64,000 nucleotides of DNA from Georgenia ruanii (GCF_009193175.1 NZ_VUKE01000012.1:102618-166617), one strand, 5' to 3'; positions 53,601-62,047 are shown, counted from the stretch's first letter. Made by a program: numbers and translations. The notes: a model not told the origin generated them from the letters alone.

Positions 53601-53640
53601 CCACAACGAGGCCCAGCCGCTCGGCTGCGGGTAGTTGTGG
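53601..53640 (+). terminator. Hairpin after the BKACE gene
   Basis: CCACAAC (53601-53607) pairs with GTTGTGG (53634-53640), enclosing an inner CAGCCG/CGGCTG hairpin, 12 bases after the stop codon. Likely a terminator without U-tract. Confidence 0.45.
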
Positions 53641-53849
53641 CGGGCAACACCGCCGTGCGGACGGATCCCGTCCTCACGGCGGCGCCGTCTGTTCATGATC
53701 AAGAACATCGTGCGTGACCGGTCGGGTGGCACCGCCAGTCCGGCTAGGTGAAGGCGGTGGCGAACCCCTACTCGGCTGTCGTCGGCTTCGAATCACCAAC
53801 GTCGAGGTCGTGGACGGCAGAGTGACCAAACGTCATAGCGGACGAGTTC

Positions 53850-53898
53850 GTGCCACGGTTGTGCCACGGAATCACCGTGTGCCACGGTTGTGCCACGG
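53850..53898. repeat. Two direct copies of a 20-base repeat
   Basis: GTGCCACGGTTGTGCCACGG occurs at 53850-53869 and again at 53879-53898, separated by 9 bases. Each copy is itself two GTGCCACGG units spaced by TT. The regular arrangement resembles sites for a DNA-binding or recombinase protein. Confidence 0.7.
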
Positions 53899-54436
53899 GT
53901 CGAGCCAGCATCTTCGCGTGTGATGCGTACCGTTGTGAGGTCTGCGAAAGTACATGTCAATGGGGGCGAGATGCGCGGGGTTCCACCGGTTTCTGCGCCT
54001 CAAGGGCGATGAGGACAGCGCCTTGGCTGGGCAGGGCCGGAGTTCCTCCGGCCGTGAGAAGGTCGGCGGTTCGAATCTCTACGGCTCCAACTGGCGCGGG
54101 CCTCTGGTCACCGAAACAGAGAAGAACTTCTACGGTTCGTCAGGATTTCGCGCGAGATCGATGAGCCCCGTTGCCGAGCGCTGGTGGCCGATGCCAGCTG
54201 CGACCGGTTTCATCGATGCGGGCAGCGCTCTCGCGGCGTGCCGGGTCGCGATGAACGCGAACATCCCGCTGCTTGATCGTCGCGTGCGGGACCGCGGTTT
54301 CAAAGAAGTCGCCCCGGGTCGGTCATATCCGCGCCGGAAACCGCGCTGGGCCTTCAGCAACGAACGTTGGATGTAGACGTAGGAGGGCAGCAGGCGACCG
54401 CTTTCGACAACCCCGGGGCGAGGCGTGGCCAACTGC

Positions 54437-55000
54437 TCAATCGTTTCGTCCGAGCTGCCGGATGAGACGACTGAGAGCCGCAAAGGCGCCGTCGACGTCG
54501 ACCTCATCTCCTCGGCTGAGACGTTGCAGGGCCAGCCCGTCCAGCGCCGCCACCACCAGGAGAACCGTGTCCTCGTCCGCCGCTGCACCGTGTCGGTCGA
54601 GCCACTGACCGACCTCCGCGCGGTACTGCGCGTATACGTCATCGATCGCCTCCGTCCCGGGTTCGCTGAGCATGGTGCTGTACTGCACCCGCAGCTCACC
54701 GAGCGTGCGATCGATGCGCGAGGACAGCGGTGCCTCGTCGTTGATCTCCAGGTACATCGTGCGGCTCGCCGCCTCGGCGACGGTGGCGGAGATGAGCCCG
54801 TCTCGGGTGCCGAAGTGGTGGCGCACGAGGCCGTGGCTCACCCCCGCCCGTTCCGCCACTGCGCGCAGCGTCACCGCGTGAAGGCCGCGCTCGGTGGCGA
54901 TGGCGAGGGCCGCCGCCCGGATCGCGGCGACCCCCTCGCCATACGCCGGGTGGGAGCGACGCGAGCCTCCCCATGCGGCCCCGCTACCCGAGGTGACCAC
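54437..55000 (-). CDS. TetR-family transcriptional regulator
   Basis: A 187-residue regulator. The helix-turn-helix is HAVTLRAVAERAGVSHGLVRHHF, cited in part as AVAERAGVSHGLVRHHF; the rest is a BetI-like ligand-binding domain ending in SRLIRQLGRND. The GTG at 55000 overlaps the 3' end of the DAO gene by 17 bases; the start is uncertain because no strong ribosome site is visible. Being in the same operon as the DAO gene, it probably represses that operon via the palindrome at 56442-56459. BetI-like proteins respond to choline or polyamine-type ligands. Confidence 0.8.
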   Translation of the reverse strand: MVTSGSGAAWGGSRRSHPAYGEGVAAIRAAALAIATERGLHAVTLRAVAERAGVSHGLVRHHFGTRDGLISATVAEAASRTMYLEINDEAPLSSRIDRTLGELRVQYSTMLSEPGTEAIDDVYAQYRAEVGQWLDRHGAAADEDTVLLVVAALDGLALQRLSRGDEVDVDGAFAALSRLIRQLGRND

Positions 55001-56390
55001 TGAACCCAGCCACACGGTTGGCGACCTGCAGCAGTCTCGACGGCTTCCCAGAGCGCTCCTCGTTCGCCTCGCCCAGCACCCGACCACGGAAGATCACCTG
55101 CGCGCCGACGGTCCGCAGGGGCTCCGGCTCCCAGTTGCGCGGGTGCCGGCGCACCCACGGCAGCGCGGTCATCTCCGTGTCCTGCTGGAGGATGAGGTCC
55201 CGGAGCGTTCGTCCCGCCATGTTCGAGGGCACGACCCCTTCACCGACATACCCCCCGCCCCACCCGAGGCCGGTCTTGTGGTCGACGCCGACCGAGGGCG
55301 CCCAGTCCCGCGGGGCGCCGAAGACGCCGGCCCACGCGTGCGCGATCTTGACGCCGTGGAGCGAGGGGAAGAGCTTCATCAGCTGTCGGTAGTAGTGCTG
55401 CTGCAGCTCGCGCGGCGGCTCCTTGTCGAAGGAGGTCTTCGACCCGGAGTAGTACGGGACACGGGGGTCGTCCCCACCGATGGTGATCCGGTGGTCGTGG
55501 GTGCGCTGCAGATGCAGGAACGGGTGCTCGGCAAGCACGGTCTCGCGGTTGTACCAGCCGATCTCCTCCCAACTGCTCTCCGGGATCGGCTCCGTCGCGA
55601 TCATCGTGGTGTGCACCGGGACGATCTGGCGCTCGTGCCCGTCCAGCCAGCGGGTGTAGGCCTCGGTCGCGCGGATGACGTACCGCGCCTCGACCGTGCC
55701 GTGCTCGGTGACCGCGCGATGAGGGGCGATGGACTGTACCCGCGTCTGCTCGTAGATCGTGCCGCCGAGCCGCTCGACGACCTCGGCCAGCCCACGGACG
55801 AGCCGGGCCGGGTCGTGGCTTGCCGAGTGGGAGTTGTACTTGGCGCCGAGCAGGCCGGCGACGCGGATGCGCTCGGCTGCCTGCTCTCGGTCCAGGTACA
55901 CCGTGTCGTCCGGGTCGAAGCCGTACTCGCGGTCCTCCGTGACGCTCTCGCGGAAGCTGCGGGCCTCGAGCGGCGTGCGCGCCACCATCAGCACGCCCGC
56001 CTTCGCGAACTTGGCATCGATCTGCTCGCGTTCGATGACAGCGCCGATCTCGTCGACGCCGGCCTGGACGGCGCGCTCCATCGCGATCGCGCCCGCGACC
56101 CCACCACGCTTCGTCCAGAACTCCCGGGAGCCGACCAGCTGGGAGATGACGGCTCCACCGTTGCGGCCGGAGGGGCCGTAGCCGGCGAACCTCGCCTCGA
56201 GGAGGACGACCTTCAGGCCCGGATCCGAGCGCAACAGCTCGTACGCCGTCCACAGCCCCGTGTACCCGGCGCCGACGATGGCGACGTCGGCCTTGATGTT
56301 TCCCGGCAGACGGTCACGCAACGGGATGGTGCCGTCGTCTCCGTACATCTCGGCGTACCAGTGCGAGATGTTCCTGGCTCGATAGGCCAT
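54984..56390 (-). CDS. FAD-dependent amine/amino acid oxidase (PuuB/DadA-like DAO family)
   Basis: A 468-residue flavoenzyme similar to gamma-glutamylputrescine oxidase. Between residues 35 and 60: ADVAIVGAGYTGLWTAYELL, then the flavin-attachment neighbourhood GPSGRNGGAV; C-terminal WGGGYVGEGVVPSNMAGRTL contacts FAD. The N-terminal SHWYAEMYGDD is typical of PuuB-type proteins. ATG 56390 follows AAGGAG. It is unrelated in detail to the cluster A/B DAO pair. The TetR gene overlaps its 3' end. Confidence 0.86.
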   Translation of the reverse strand: MAYRARNISHWYAEMYGDDGTIPLRDRLPGNIKADVAIVGAGYTGLWTAYELLRSDPGLKVVLLEARFAGYGPSGRNGGAVISQLVGSREFWTKRGGVAGAIAMERAVQAGVDEIGAVIEREQIDAKFAKAGVLMVARTPLEARSFRESVTEDREYGFDPDDTVYLDREQAAERIRVAGLLGAKYNSHSASHDPARLVRGLAEVVERLGGTIYEQTRVQSIAPHRAVTEHGTVEARYVIRATEAYTRWLDGHERQIVPVHTTMIATEPIPESSWEEIGWYNRETVLAEHPFLHLQRTHDHRITIGGDDPRVPYYSGSKTSFDKEPPRELQQHYYRQLMKLFPSLHGVKIAHAWAGVFGAPRDWAPSVGVDHKTGLGWGGGYVGEGVVPSNMAGRTLRDLILQQDTEMTALPWVRRHPRNWEPEPLRTVGAQVIFRGRVLGEANEERSGKPSRLLQVANRVAGFSGHLG

Positions 56391-56441
56391 GGGCGCTCCT
56401 TCGCGATTCATGCGGGCAAGTAGCGCTGACGCTACACGGAA

Positions 56442-56459
56442 ACTATCCAACTGGATAGT
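56442..56459. promoter_or_regulatory. TetR-type operator candidate upstream of the DAO gene
   Basis: ACTATCCAACTGGATAGT: perfect 8-bp arms (ACTATCCA / TGGATAGT) around a 2-bp centre, 52 bases before the DAO start. Size and symmetry fit a TetR-family operator, and the TetR gene is the second gene of the same operon. Confidence 0.65.
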
Positions 56460-56468
56460 CCTTAGTGC

Positions 56469-56500
56469 TCGGTATTCGTGTGCTGTAGCCCGAATACCGA
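56469..56500. repeat. Inverted repeat TCGGTATTCG / CGAATACCGA
   Basis: Perfect 10-bp arms (56469-56478 and 56491-56500) with a 12-base loop, next to the TetR-type palindrome. It may be a second operator or a hairpin in the leader. Confidence 0.6.
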
Positions 56501-56556
56501 TGAGCCGACGGCGATCGGTCGGCGATCCGCCGACGTCCGGCACGTAGGTGCACAGA

Positions 56557-56613
56557 CGTCGAGGTCCTCCGGATCGGTCGCGACTGACGAAACCGAACCG
56601 GAGGACCTCGACG
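56557..56613. terminator. Long inverted repeat between the aldehyde dehydrogenase and DAO genes
   Basis: CGTCGAGGTCCTCCGG at 56557-56572 is perfectly complementary to CCGGAGGACCTCGACG at 56598-56613, and TCGGT/ACCGA extend the pairing inward, giving over 20 bp of stem with a 13-base loop. It lies 79 bases past the stop of the aldehyde dehydrogenase (minus strand) and probably ends that operon. Confidence 0.6.
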
Positions 56614-56656
56614 GTGGCGCATGCAGGTGTGCCACCGGCTCGGGGAGCCGGTGGGG

Positions 56657-56716
56657 CGTGCTTACGCCGTTGGGGCGGACAGGATGCGTGCTTACGCCGT
56701 TGGGGCGGACAGGATG
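56657..56716. repeat. Perfect 30-bp tandem duplication at the 3' end of the aldehyde dehydrogenase
   Basis: Two identical 30-base units (56657-56686 and 56687-56716). The second unit contains the last codons and stop of the aldehyde dehydrogenase (minus strand, stop at 56694-56692); the first is an exact extra copy beyond the stop, so the reading frame is unaffected. Confidence 0.9.
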
Positions 56717-58173
56717 TTGACGGTCTTGAGCTGGGTGTTGGCGTGGAGTCCGGCAAGCCCGAGCTCCTCGCCGATCCCGCTGGACTTCACGCCGAGCCAC
56801 GGGAGCGCAGGGTGCGGCGGGCCCCAGGCGTTGACCCACACGACACCGGCGCGGATGTCCCGGGTGAACCGGTTGATCCGGCTCGAGTCGTTCGTCCACA
56901 GCACCGCCGTCAGGCCGTAGTCAGTGCCGTTGGCGTAGGCGAGGACCTGGTCGTCGTCGTCGAAGGGGATGACCGTCCCGACGGGGCCGAAGATCTCCTC
57001 CCGCGCGATCGTCAGGTCGTTGGTGCCGACGAACACGGTGGGCTGGACGAAGTACCCCGTGTCCCCGATGCGCTCGCCGCCCGTGAGCAGCTCGGCCCCC
57101 TCCTCGCGTGCCGTGGCGATGTAACGGAGCACTCGCTGGAGCTGCTGCTCGTTGATCAACGAGCCCATCTGGGAGTCCTCGGCGAGCGGGTCGCCGACGA
57201 CGATGCTCTCGGCGTGCGCCTTCAGCCGGGCGGTGAAGCTGTCGATGATGTCGCGGTGGACGTACACCCGCGACCCGGAGGCGCAGGTCTGCCCCTGGTT
57301 GGCGAACAGGGAGAGCGCGGCGGTGGGCACGACGCGGTCGAGGTCGGCGTCGGGCCAGACGATCTGGGGTGACTTCCCGCCCAGCTCGAGCGTGACCTTC
57401 TTGAGCGCCGGGCCGGCGGCCGCGGCGATCTCCTGGCCGACCGCCGTCGACCCGGTGAAGGTCACCTTGTCCACCAGAGGGTGCCGGACCAGCGCCGCCC
57501 CGGCGGTCGCACCGCGGCCGGGGAGCACGTTGATGACGCCCGGCGGAAAACCTGCTTCTGCGGCCAGCTCGGCCATGCGCAGCGTCGTGAGCGAGGCGTC
57601 CTCCGCGGGCTTGATGACGATCGTGTTCCCGGCCGCCAGCGCGGGGGCGATCTTCCACGCGAGGATCATCGTCGGCGCGTTCCACGGCGTGATCGCCCCG
57701 ACGACGCCGAGCGGCTGGCGCAACGTGTAGGAGAAGCGGTCGGCACCGGCAAACGGCGGCAGGGAGAACGTGGTGCCGGTGATCTTGTCCGCCCAGCCGG
57801 CGAAGTGGCGCAGCGTGTCGATCACGAGGGGGATCTCGGCGAAGCGCGCCTCACCGAACGGCCTGCCCACATCGACGGCCTCGAGCCGGGCGAGGTTGTC
57901 GATGTCGGCCTCGACGAGGTCGGCGAGCTTCCAGAGCAGCCGTCCGCGCTCGGCGCCGTCCAGGCGCGCCCACTCACCGCCCTCGAACTGCGCATGGGCG
58001 GCGCGGACGGCGCTGTCGACGTCCGCCTCCGTGGCCGCCGCCAGGTGGTCCAGGACCTCCCCGGTCGCCGGGGCGACCACCGGGATCGTCCCGCCGTCCG
58101 ACGACGCGCGCCACGTACCGTCGATGAACAGCTCGAGGCGGGGGAGCCGCACGGCGGTCTCGACGGCCGTCAC
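56692..58173 (-). CDS. Aldehyde dehydrogenase (betaine/hydroxymuconic-semialdehyde dehydrogenase-like)
   Basis: A 493-residue ALDH. Cofactor-binding VTFTGSTAVGQEIA, catalytic Glu in LELGGKSPQIV and Cys in FANQGQTCASGSR. The GTG at 58173 overlaps the CMD stop codon (GTGA). With the CMD, FAH and VOC genes directly upstream in the same direction, a semialdehyde from ring cleavage is a reasonable substrate, though many ALDHs of this subgroup act on betaine or other aldehydes. Confidence 0.88.
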   Translation of the reverse strand: MTAVETAVRLPRLELFIDGTWRASSDGGTIPVVAPATGEVLDHLAAATEADVDSAVRAAHAQFEGGEWARLDGAERGRLLWKLADLVEADIDNLARLEAVDVGRPFGEARFAEIPLVIDTLRHFAGWADKITGTTFSLPPFAGADRFSYTLRQPLGVVGAITPWNAPTMILAWKIAPALAAGNTIVIKPAEDASLTTLRMAELAAEAGFPPGVINVLPGRGATAGAALVRHPLVDKVTFTGSTAVGQEIAAAAGPALKKVTLELGGKSPQIVWPDADLDRVVPTAALSLFANQGQTCASGSRVYVHRDIIDSFTARLKAHAESIVVGDPLAEDSQMGSLINEQQLQRVLRYIATAREEGAELLTGGERIGDTGYFVQPTVFVGTNDLTIAREEIFGPVGTVIPFDDDDQVLAYANGTDYGLTAVLWTNDSSRINRFTRDIRAGVVWVNAWGPPHPALPWLGVKSSGIGEELGLAGLHANTQLKTVNILSAPTA

Positions 58174-58577
58174 GAGCCGGGGCCTTCCGGCTGCTGGGTG
58201 GCCGCCGCGTTCTCGGCCAGCACCTCGCCGGCGATCCGGAAGGCCTCGACGCCCGCCGGGATGCCCGCGTAGACGGAGAGGTGGATCAGGGCGTCCTTGA
58301 TCTCCTCGGGTGTGACGCCGTTGCGCAGCGCGCCCTCGGTGTGGAGGCGGAACTCCGCCGTACGGCCCAGGGTGCCGATGATCGCGAGGTTCAGCAGGCT
58401 GCGGTCGCGCCGGCTCAGCGTCTCGCGCCCCCAGGAGGCCCCCCAGCAGAACTCGGTGACGAGCTCTTGGAAGTCCCGGCCGAACTCGCCGGCGTTCGCG
58501 AACGAGCGCTCGACGTACTCCTCGCCGACGACGTCCTTGCGGATGCGCAGGCCCCGCTCGAATCCAGACTCGGTCAT
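58170..58577 (-). CDS. Carboxymuconolactone decarboxylase (CMD) family protein
   Basis: A 135-residue CMD/AhpD-fold protein similar to PcaC. The motif GRTAEFRLHTEGALRNGVT shows the conserved Glu/His pair (E near 76, H near 79) of the decarboxylase class; the CxxC of AhpD-type peroxidases is absent. It overlaps the aldehyde dehydrogenase by 4 bases and follows the FAH gene by 16 bases. Likely a decarboxylation or isomerisation step in a lactone/ring-cleavage route. Confidence 0.85.
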   Translation of the reverse strand: MTESGFERGLRIRKDVVGEEYVERSFANAGEFGRDFQELVTEFCWGASWGRETLSRRDRSLLNLAIIGTLGRTAEFRLHTEGALRNGVTPEEIKDALIHLSVYAGIPAGVEAFRIAGEVLAENAAATQQPEGPGS

Positions 58578-58593
58578 GTCCGTCCTTCCTCTC

Positions 58594-59541
58594 TCAGCGG
58601 GCCTCGGCCCGGACCGGGTTGCTCAGCGTCCCGATGCCCTCGACGGTGACGTCGATGACGTCCCCGTCCGCCAGGTACTCCGGGGGGGTGCGCTTGAAGC
58701 CCACGCCGGCGGGCGTGCCCATGGGGATGATGTCGCCCGGCTCGAGCTCGATGAACTCCGAGACGTGCTCGATGATCGTCGGGATGTCGAAGATGAACTC
58801 CTCGGTGCTGGCGTCCTGCTTCACCACGCCGTTGACGGTGGTGGTGATGCGCAGGTTGTGCGGGTCGAGCCCCTCGTCGACGAGCGAGATGTGCGGGCCG
58901 ACGGGGCCCGAGGCGTGGAAGTTCTTGCCACCGGTGTACTGGGTGACCCGGAACTGGTAGTCCCGGACCGTGACGTCGTTGAAGATCGTGTAGCCCCCGA
59001 CGTGGTCGAAGGCGTCCTCCTTGGCGATGTGGCGTCCGCCCTTGCCGACGACGACGGCCAGCTCGCCCTCCCAGTCGAGCTCGTGGGACACGAACGGGGC
59101 GATGATCGGGTCGCCGTCCGCGACCTGGGTCGCGGCGAAGCGCGGGAAGAGGATCGGGATCTCCGAGATCTGCAGGCCCGCCTCGGCGGCGTGCTTGCCG
59201 AAGTTGCGGGCCACGCAGACGATCTTGGGCGGGTTGGGGATCGGGACGAGCGTCTTGGTCGCGGAGCGGGGGACCAGCACCCCGTCGTTGACCGCCTGCG
59301 CCGTCTCCAGGGAGCGGGCGTGGACGAGCGCCTCACGCAGCGCGGCCAGGCTTGCCTCGCCGCCCTCGAAGAAGCTCAGCGCGTCGGGCGGGAGGACGGC
59401 GGCGGCGAGGGCGTCGCCGTTGCTCGCGCCCTTCGCCGCCTGGGCGGCGGCGTAGGCGCGGGTCACGTCGATGTAGTGCTCCCCGTGGACCGCGCCGAGC
59501 CGGTCGGTGCCTGCGTGGCGGAAACGTGCGATCTGCGTCAT
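58594..59541 (-). CDS. Fumarylacetoacetate hydrolase family protein
   Basis: A 315-residue FAH-superfamily enzyme (2-oxo-hept-3-ene-dioate hydratase/acylpyruvate hydrolase type). Seen: IVCVARNFGKHAAEAG, ELDWEGELAVVVGKGGRHI with two metal-binding Glu, GYTIFNDVTVRDYQ and MGTPAGVGFKRTP. ATG 59541 has AGGAG about 13 bases upstream. Gene order suggests hydrolysis or hydration of a ring-cleavage product formed by the VOC dioxygenase encoded just upstream. Confidence 0.9.
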   Translation of the reverse strand: MTQIARFRHAGTDRLGAVHGEHYIDVTRAYAAAQAAKGASNGDALAAAVLPPDALSFFEGGEASLAALREALVHARSLETAQAVNDGVLVPRSATKTLVPIPNPPKIVCVARNFGKHAAEAGLQISEIPILFPRFAATQVADGDPIIAPFVSHELDWEGELAVVVGKGGRHIAKEDAFDHVGGYTIFNDVTVRDYQFRVTQYTGGKNFHASGPVGPHISLVDEGLDPHNLRITTTVNGVVKQDASTEEFIFDIPTIIEHVSEFIELEPGDIIPMGTPAGVGFKRTPPEYLADGDVIDVTVEGIGTLSNPVRAEAR

Positions 59542-59566
59542 GTGTCTGTGTGCTCCTGAGCTCGTT

Positions 59567-60196
59567 CTAGTTCGTGGGGATGGGTTCGGGGGCGGCGTCC
59601 TTGGCCGACGCGCGCAGGGTGGACGCGTCCAGGCTTGCCCAGGCGGGGTCGTCCAGCGTCTCGCGCAGTCGCTGGTACTCGTCGAAGTCGAAGTCGTCGA
59701 GCTCGACCACCTGGATGGGCGGGTAGACGTGCGCCCTGTCGTCCCAGCCGATCTGGTCGATGTTCCAGTAGAACTCCAGGACGTTGCCGTCCGGGTCCAG
59801 GCCATAGAACCGGGTGTGGTTGCCCGGGCCGCCGATGCGGGCGTTGACGATCGGGATCTCCTCGTCCTTGAAGCGCTTGTACAGCATGAGGAGGTCCTCG
59901 CGCGTGTCGAACTCGAACGCGATGTGGTGCAACCCCAGGGTCTGCGCCCCGGGCACCTTCGCCGCGGGGTTGCGCAGGGTGAAGATCGACAGCCGGTGGT
60001 GGATCGTGTCCTTGTCGCCCCGGACGAAGGCTCCAGACAGCACCGCGACACCGTGCCCAGCCGTGCTCTCGTCGTACCGGAAGATCTCCGTGACACGCAT
60101 CCCCAGGACGTTCGAGTAGAAGTCCACCGACCTGTCCAGGTCGGCCACCGCGATGCCCACGTGGCCGAGCCGAGCCACCTTCCCCGTGACCGTCAT
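59567..60196 (-). CDS. VOC-family (extradiol dioxygenase/glyoxalase-like) protein
   Basis: A 209-residue protein with one full vicinal-oxygen-chelate domain: RLGHVGIAVADLDRSVDFYS (first metal His), LGLHHIAFEFDTRED (second His) and FYGLDPDGNVLEFYWNID (Glu ligand). Full-size extradiol dioxygenases have two such modules and about 300 residues; this is nearer the short single-domain type such as catechol 2,3-dioxygenase-like proteins. ATG 60196 follows GGAAGG. First gene of the VOC-FAH-CMD-ALDH operon, divergent from the IclR genes. Confidence 0.83.
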   Translation of the reverse strand: MTVTGKVARLGHVGIAVADLDRSVDFYSNVLGMRVTEIFRYDESTAGHGVAVLSGAFVRGDKDTIHHRLSIFTLRNPAAKVPGAQTLGLHHIAFEFDTREDLLMLYKRFKDEEIPIVNARIGGPGNHTRFYGLDPDGNVLEFYWNIDQIGWDDRAHVYPPIQVVELDDFDFDEYQRLRETLDDPAWASLDASTLRASAKDAAPEPIPTN

Positions 60197-60603
60197 TGTT
60201 GTTCCTTCCGTCAGCGTCGACGTACTTGCGACGGTGCTAGCCGTCGATAATCGGGTTTGTAACCACGAATACCGTACACAACACCCGGGCTTGGCGGCAA
60301 CGGCGAGACGACGGCACGGGGGGTTCGTCCGCGCTGCCACCGGTGCGCACCGCTGCGTGCGCCGCCCGCTATCCGGGCGATAGGGTTCGCCATGACGGCG
60401 AATGGCGGCCGATCGGCACCGCGGGGATGGCCGCGTCGGCGGCCCGAGGGGCTCCACACGTCCGGGCGCGACGTGACCAGAGGCGACGTTGCGGAACCCG
60501 GCCCACGTCAGCCCGAGTGCCCTGGCTCTCGCCGGTCGGTCACGGCCATGGTTAGCATCACGAGTTCGATAGTCGATCAATCCACCGACGATGAAGGAGC
60601 GGG
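60197..60603. promoter_or_regulatory. Divergent control region between VOC operon and IclR genes
   Basis: A 407-base gap with both promoters. A short imperfect palindrome TTCGATAGTCGATCAA is seen close to the IclR start (about 60565-60580), and CGTCG...CGACG arms near 60216-60234 close to the VOC start; either could be an IclR operator. No gene is recognised in the gap. Confidence 0.35.
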
Positions 60604-61341
60604 ATGGAAACCGCGCAGACCGCGGACTACGCACTGCTCACCCTGCTCGAGCTCGAACGCAGCGATGGTCAGACGGTGTCGCAGCTCGCTGCCGCCCTCT
60701 CGCTGAACCGGACCGTTGCCCAGCGGATCGTCACCACGCTCCACCGCCGTGCGGCGGTGTCGCGGGATCTCGAGGGGCGCTACTGGCTCGGGCCGCTTCT
60801 CATCGCCTTGGCCGAGCGACTTCCCCACGAGCTGTCCATCGTCAGCGCCCCGCTTGTCGGCGAGCTCGCGCGACGAGCGCAGGAGACCGTCGTCGTCGCC
60901 GCGAGGGACGGGGCCGAGGCGGTCGTCGTCGCGCGTGAGAACGGAAGCTCGAGCCCGCTGCGGGTCGAGTACGAGGTTGGCTTCCGGCAGCCGATCAACC
61001 GTGGCGCCAGCAGCCTGGCGATCCTCGCTCACCTGGATGAGGCGACCGCGCGCCGCCACGTCGCCGCCTCCGACCTTCCCGCGCTGGCGAAGATCAGGGA
61101 GCAGGGGTATGCGCGCTCCGAGGGGCAGCTCCGCGCGCACATGGTCGGAATCGCCGCTCCCATCCTGGCCGGCGAGCTCGGCGTCGTCGGCTCGATCGCG
61201 ATCATCGTGCCTTCGGCACGGGCCACGCGGTTGGAGGGCTTCCTCGACGACGTCGTCGAGACGGCGGCGCGCATCGGGCGCGCGTACAGGCAGCATGACG
61301 ACGCGGTGGACGGGATGGCAACGGCAGGGACGGGCCGATGA
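60604..61341 (+). CDS. IclR-family transcriptional regulator (first of a pair)
   Basis: A 245-residue IclR regulator. N-terminal winged helix (LLTLLELERSDGQTVSQLAA, then LSLNRTVAQRIVTTLHRRAA) and C-terminal effector domain with LPHELSIVSAPLVGELARRA and VGIAAPILAGELGVVGSIAI. AAGGAG precedes ATG 60604. It overlaps the second IclR gene by ATGA and is divergent from the VOC operon, its likely target. Confidence 0.9.
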   Translation: METAQTADYALLTLLELERSDGQTVSQLAAALSLNRTVAQRIVTTLHRRAAVSRDLEGRYWLGPLLIALAERLPHELSIVSAPLVGELARRAQETVVVAARDGAEAVVVARENGSSSPLRVEYEVGFRQPINRGASSLAILAHLDEATARRHVAASDLPALAKIREQGYARSEGQLRAHMVGIAAPILAGELGVVGSIAIIVPSARATRLEGFLDDVVETAARIGRAYRQHDDAVDGMATAGTGR

Positions 61342-62042
61342 GCGAGATCTCCAAGACGGCCGACAAGGCGATCGCCCTCCTCGTCGAGCTCGCCGAGGAG
61401 GGGATGGCGACCCCTCAGAAGCTCGCCGCGCGCGTGAAGATGAACAGGACCGTGGTGCAACGACTCCTCACGACCCTTGTGGGGCGTGGCTTCGTCACCC
61501 GGGTCGACGGCGAGTATGCGGTGTCCCCACGGCTGCGCCGCCTCGCCGCCGCGGTGCAGCCCGAGCTCCGTCGTGCCGCCGCGCCGCACGCCGCCGCACT
61601 GTCGGCGAAGACCCATGAGACCGTCGTGGTCCAGGTGCTCGATGGCGACACCGCGGTCGTCATTGCCGAGATCGTCCAGCCGTCCTCCATCGCGCTGCAG
61701 GCGCGTCACACCGTGGGCTCCCGGAGCCCGCTCACGCTGAGCGCCTCCGGCCTCGCCATTCTCGCCGCCCTCGACGCGCGCGACACGGAACGCATCCTTC
61801 GCTCGGCCGACGACGAGGACGGCACGCTGGCGCGGCGCCTCGAGCACATCCGCCAGACCGGCGTGGCCACCACCTCCGACGAGCTCCAGGAGGGCGTGAG
61901 CGGGATCGCGGTCGCGCTGCGTCGTGAGGGGGTCGTGGGGAGCCTCGCCATTCTCGCGCCGACATTCCGCGCGGGGGACCTCGAGAAGCATCAACCGCAC
62001 CTGATCCGCGCGGCCGCACGGATCGAGCGTTCCCTGGCGTGA
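61338..62042 (+). CDS. IclR-family transcriptional regulator (second of a pair)
   Basis: A 234-residue IclR regulator paralogous to its upstream partner: winged helix with ALLVELAEEGMATPQKLAARV and MNRTVVQRLLTTLVGRGFV (shown in parts), then the effector domain with GVSGIAVALRREGVVGSLAI. Coupled translation with the first gene suggests that both are made in equal amount and may form a heterodimer or control neighbouring operons, including the APC permease opposite. Confidence 0.9.
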   Translation: MSEISKTADKAIALLVELAEEGMATPQKLAARVKMNRTVVQRLLTTLVGRGFVTRVDGEYAVSPRLRRLAAAVQPELRRAAAPHAAALSAKTHETVVVQVLDGDTAVVIAEIVQPSSIALQARHTVGSRSPLTLSASGLAILAALDARDTERILRSADDEDGTLARRLEHIRQTGVATTSDELQEGVSGIAVALRREGVVGSLAILAPTFRAGDLEKHQPHLIRAAARIERSLA

Positions 62043-62047
62043 CAGCA

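Larger units (their letters stand above)
53589..54436. other. Non-coding region of about 850 bases with repeats
   Basis: No recognisable gene. A frame from 53954 to 54376 is open (140 codons) but matches nothing I know. The region holds a hairpin at 53601-53640, two copies of a 20-base repeat at 53850-53898, a perfect 8-bp hairpin (GGCCGGAG / CTCCGGCC) at 54035-54053 and, near 54067-54090, a TTCGAATC segment resembling the T-arm and acceptor end of a tRNA but without pairing. It may be the scar of an integrated element. Confidence 0.4.

Noticed and set aside
54035..54095. A tRNA gene suggested by a TTCGAATC loop and acceptor-like end
   Set aside because: The T-stem does not pair and no matching 5' acceptor arm or anticodon arm is found upstream; at most a fragment.
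53954..54376. A 140-codon plus-strand gene
   Set aside because: No ribosome site, no family resemblance and an internal repeat/hairpin region; kept only as a note in the non-coding stretch.
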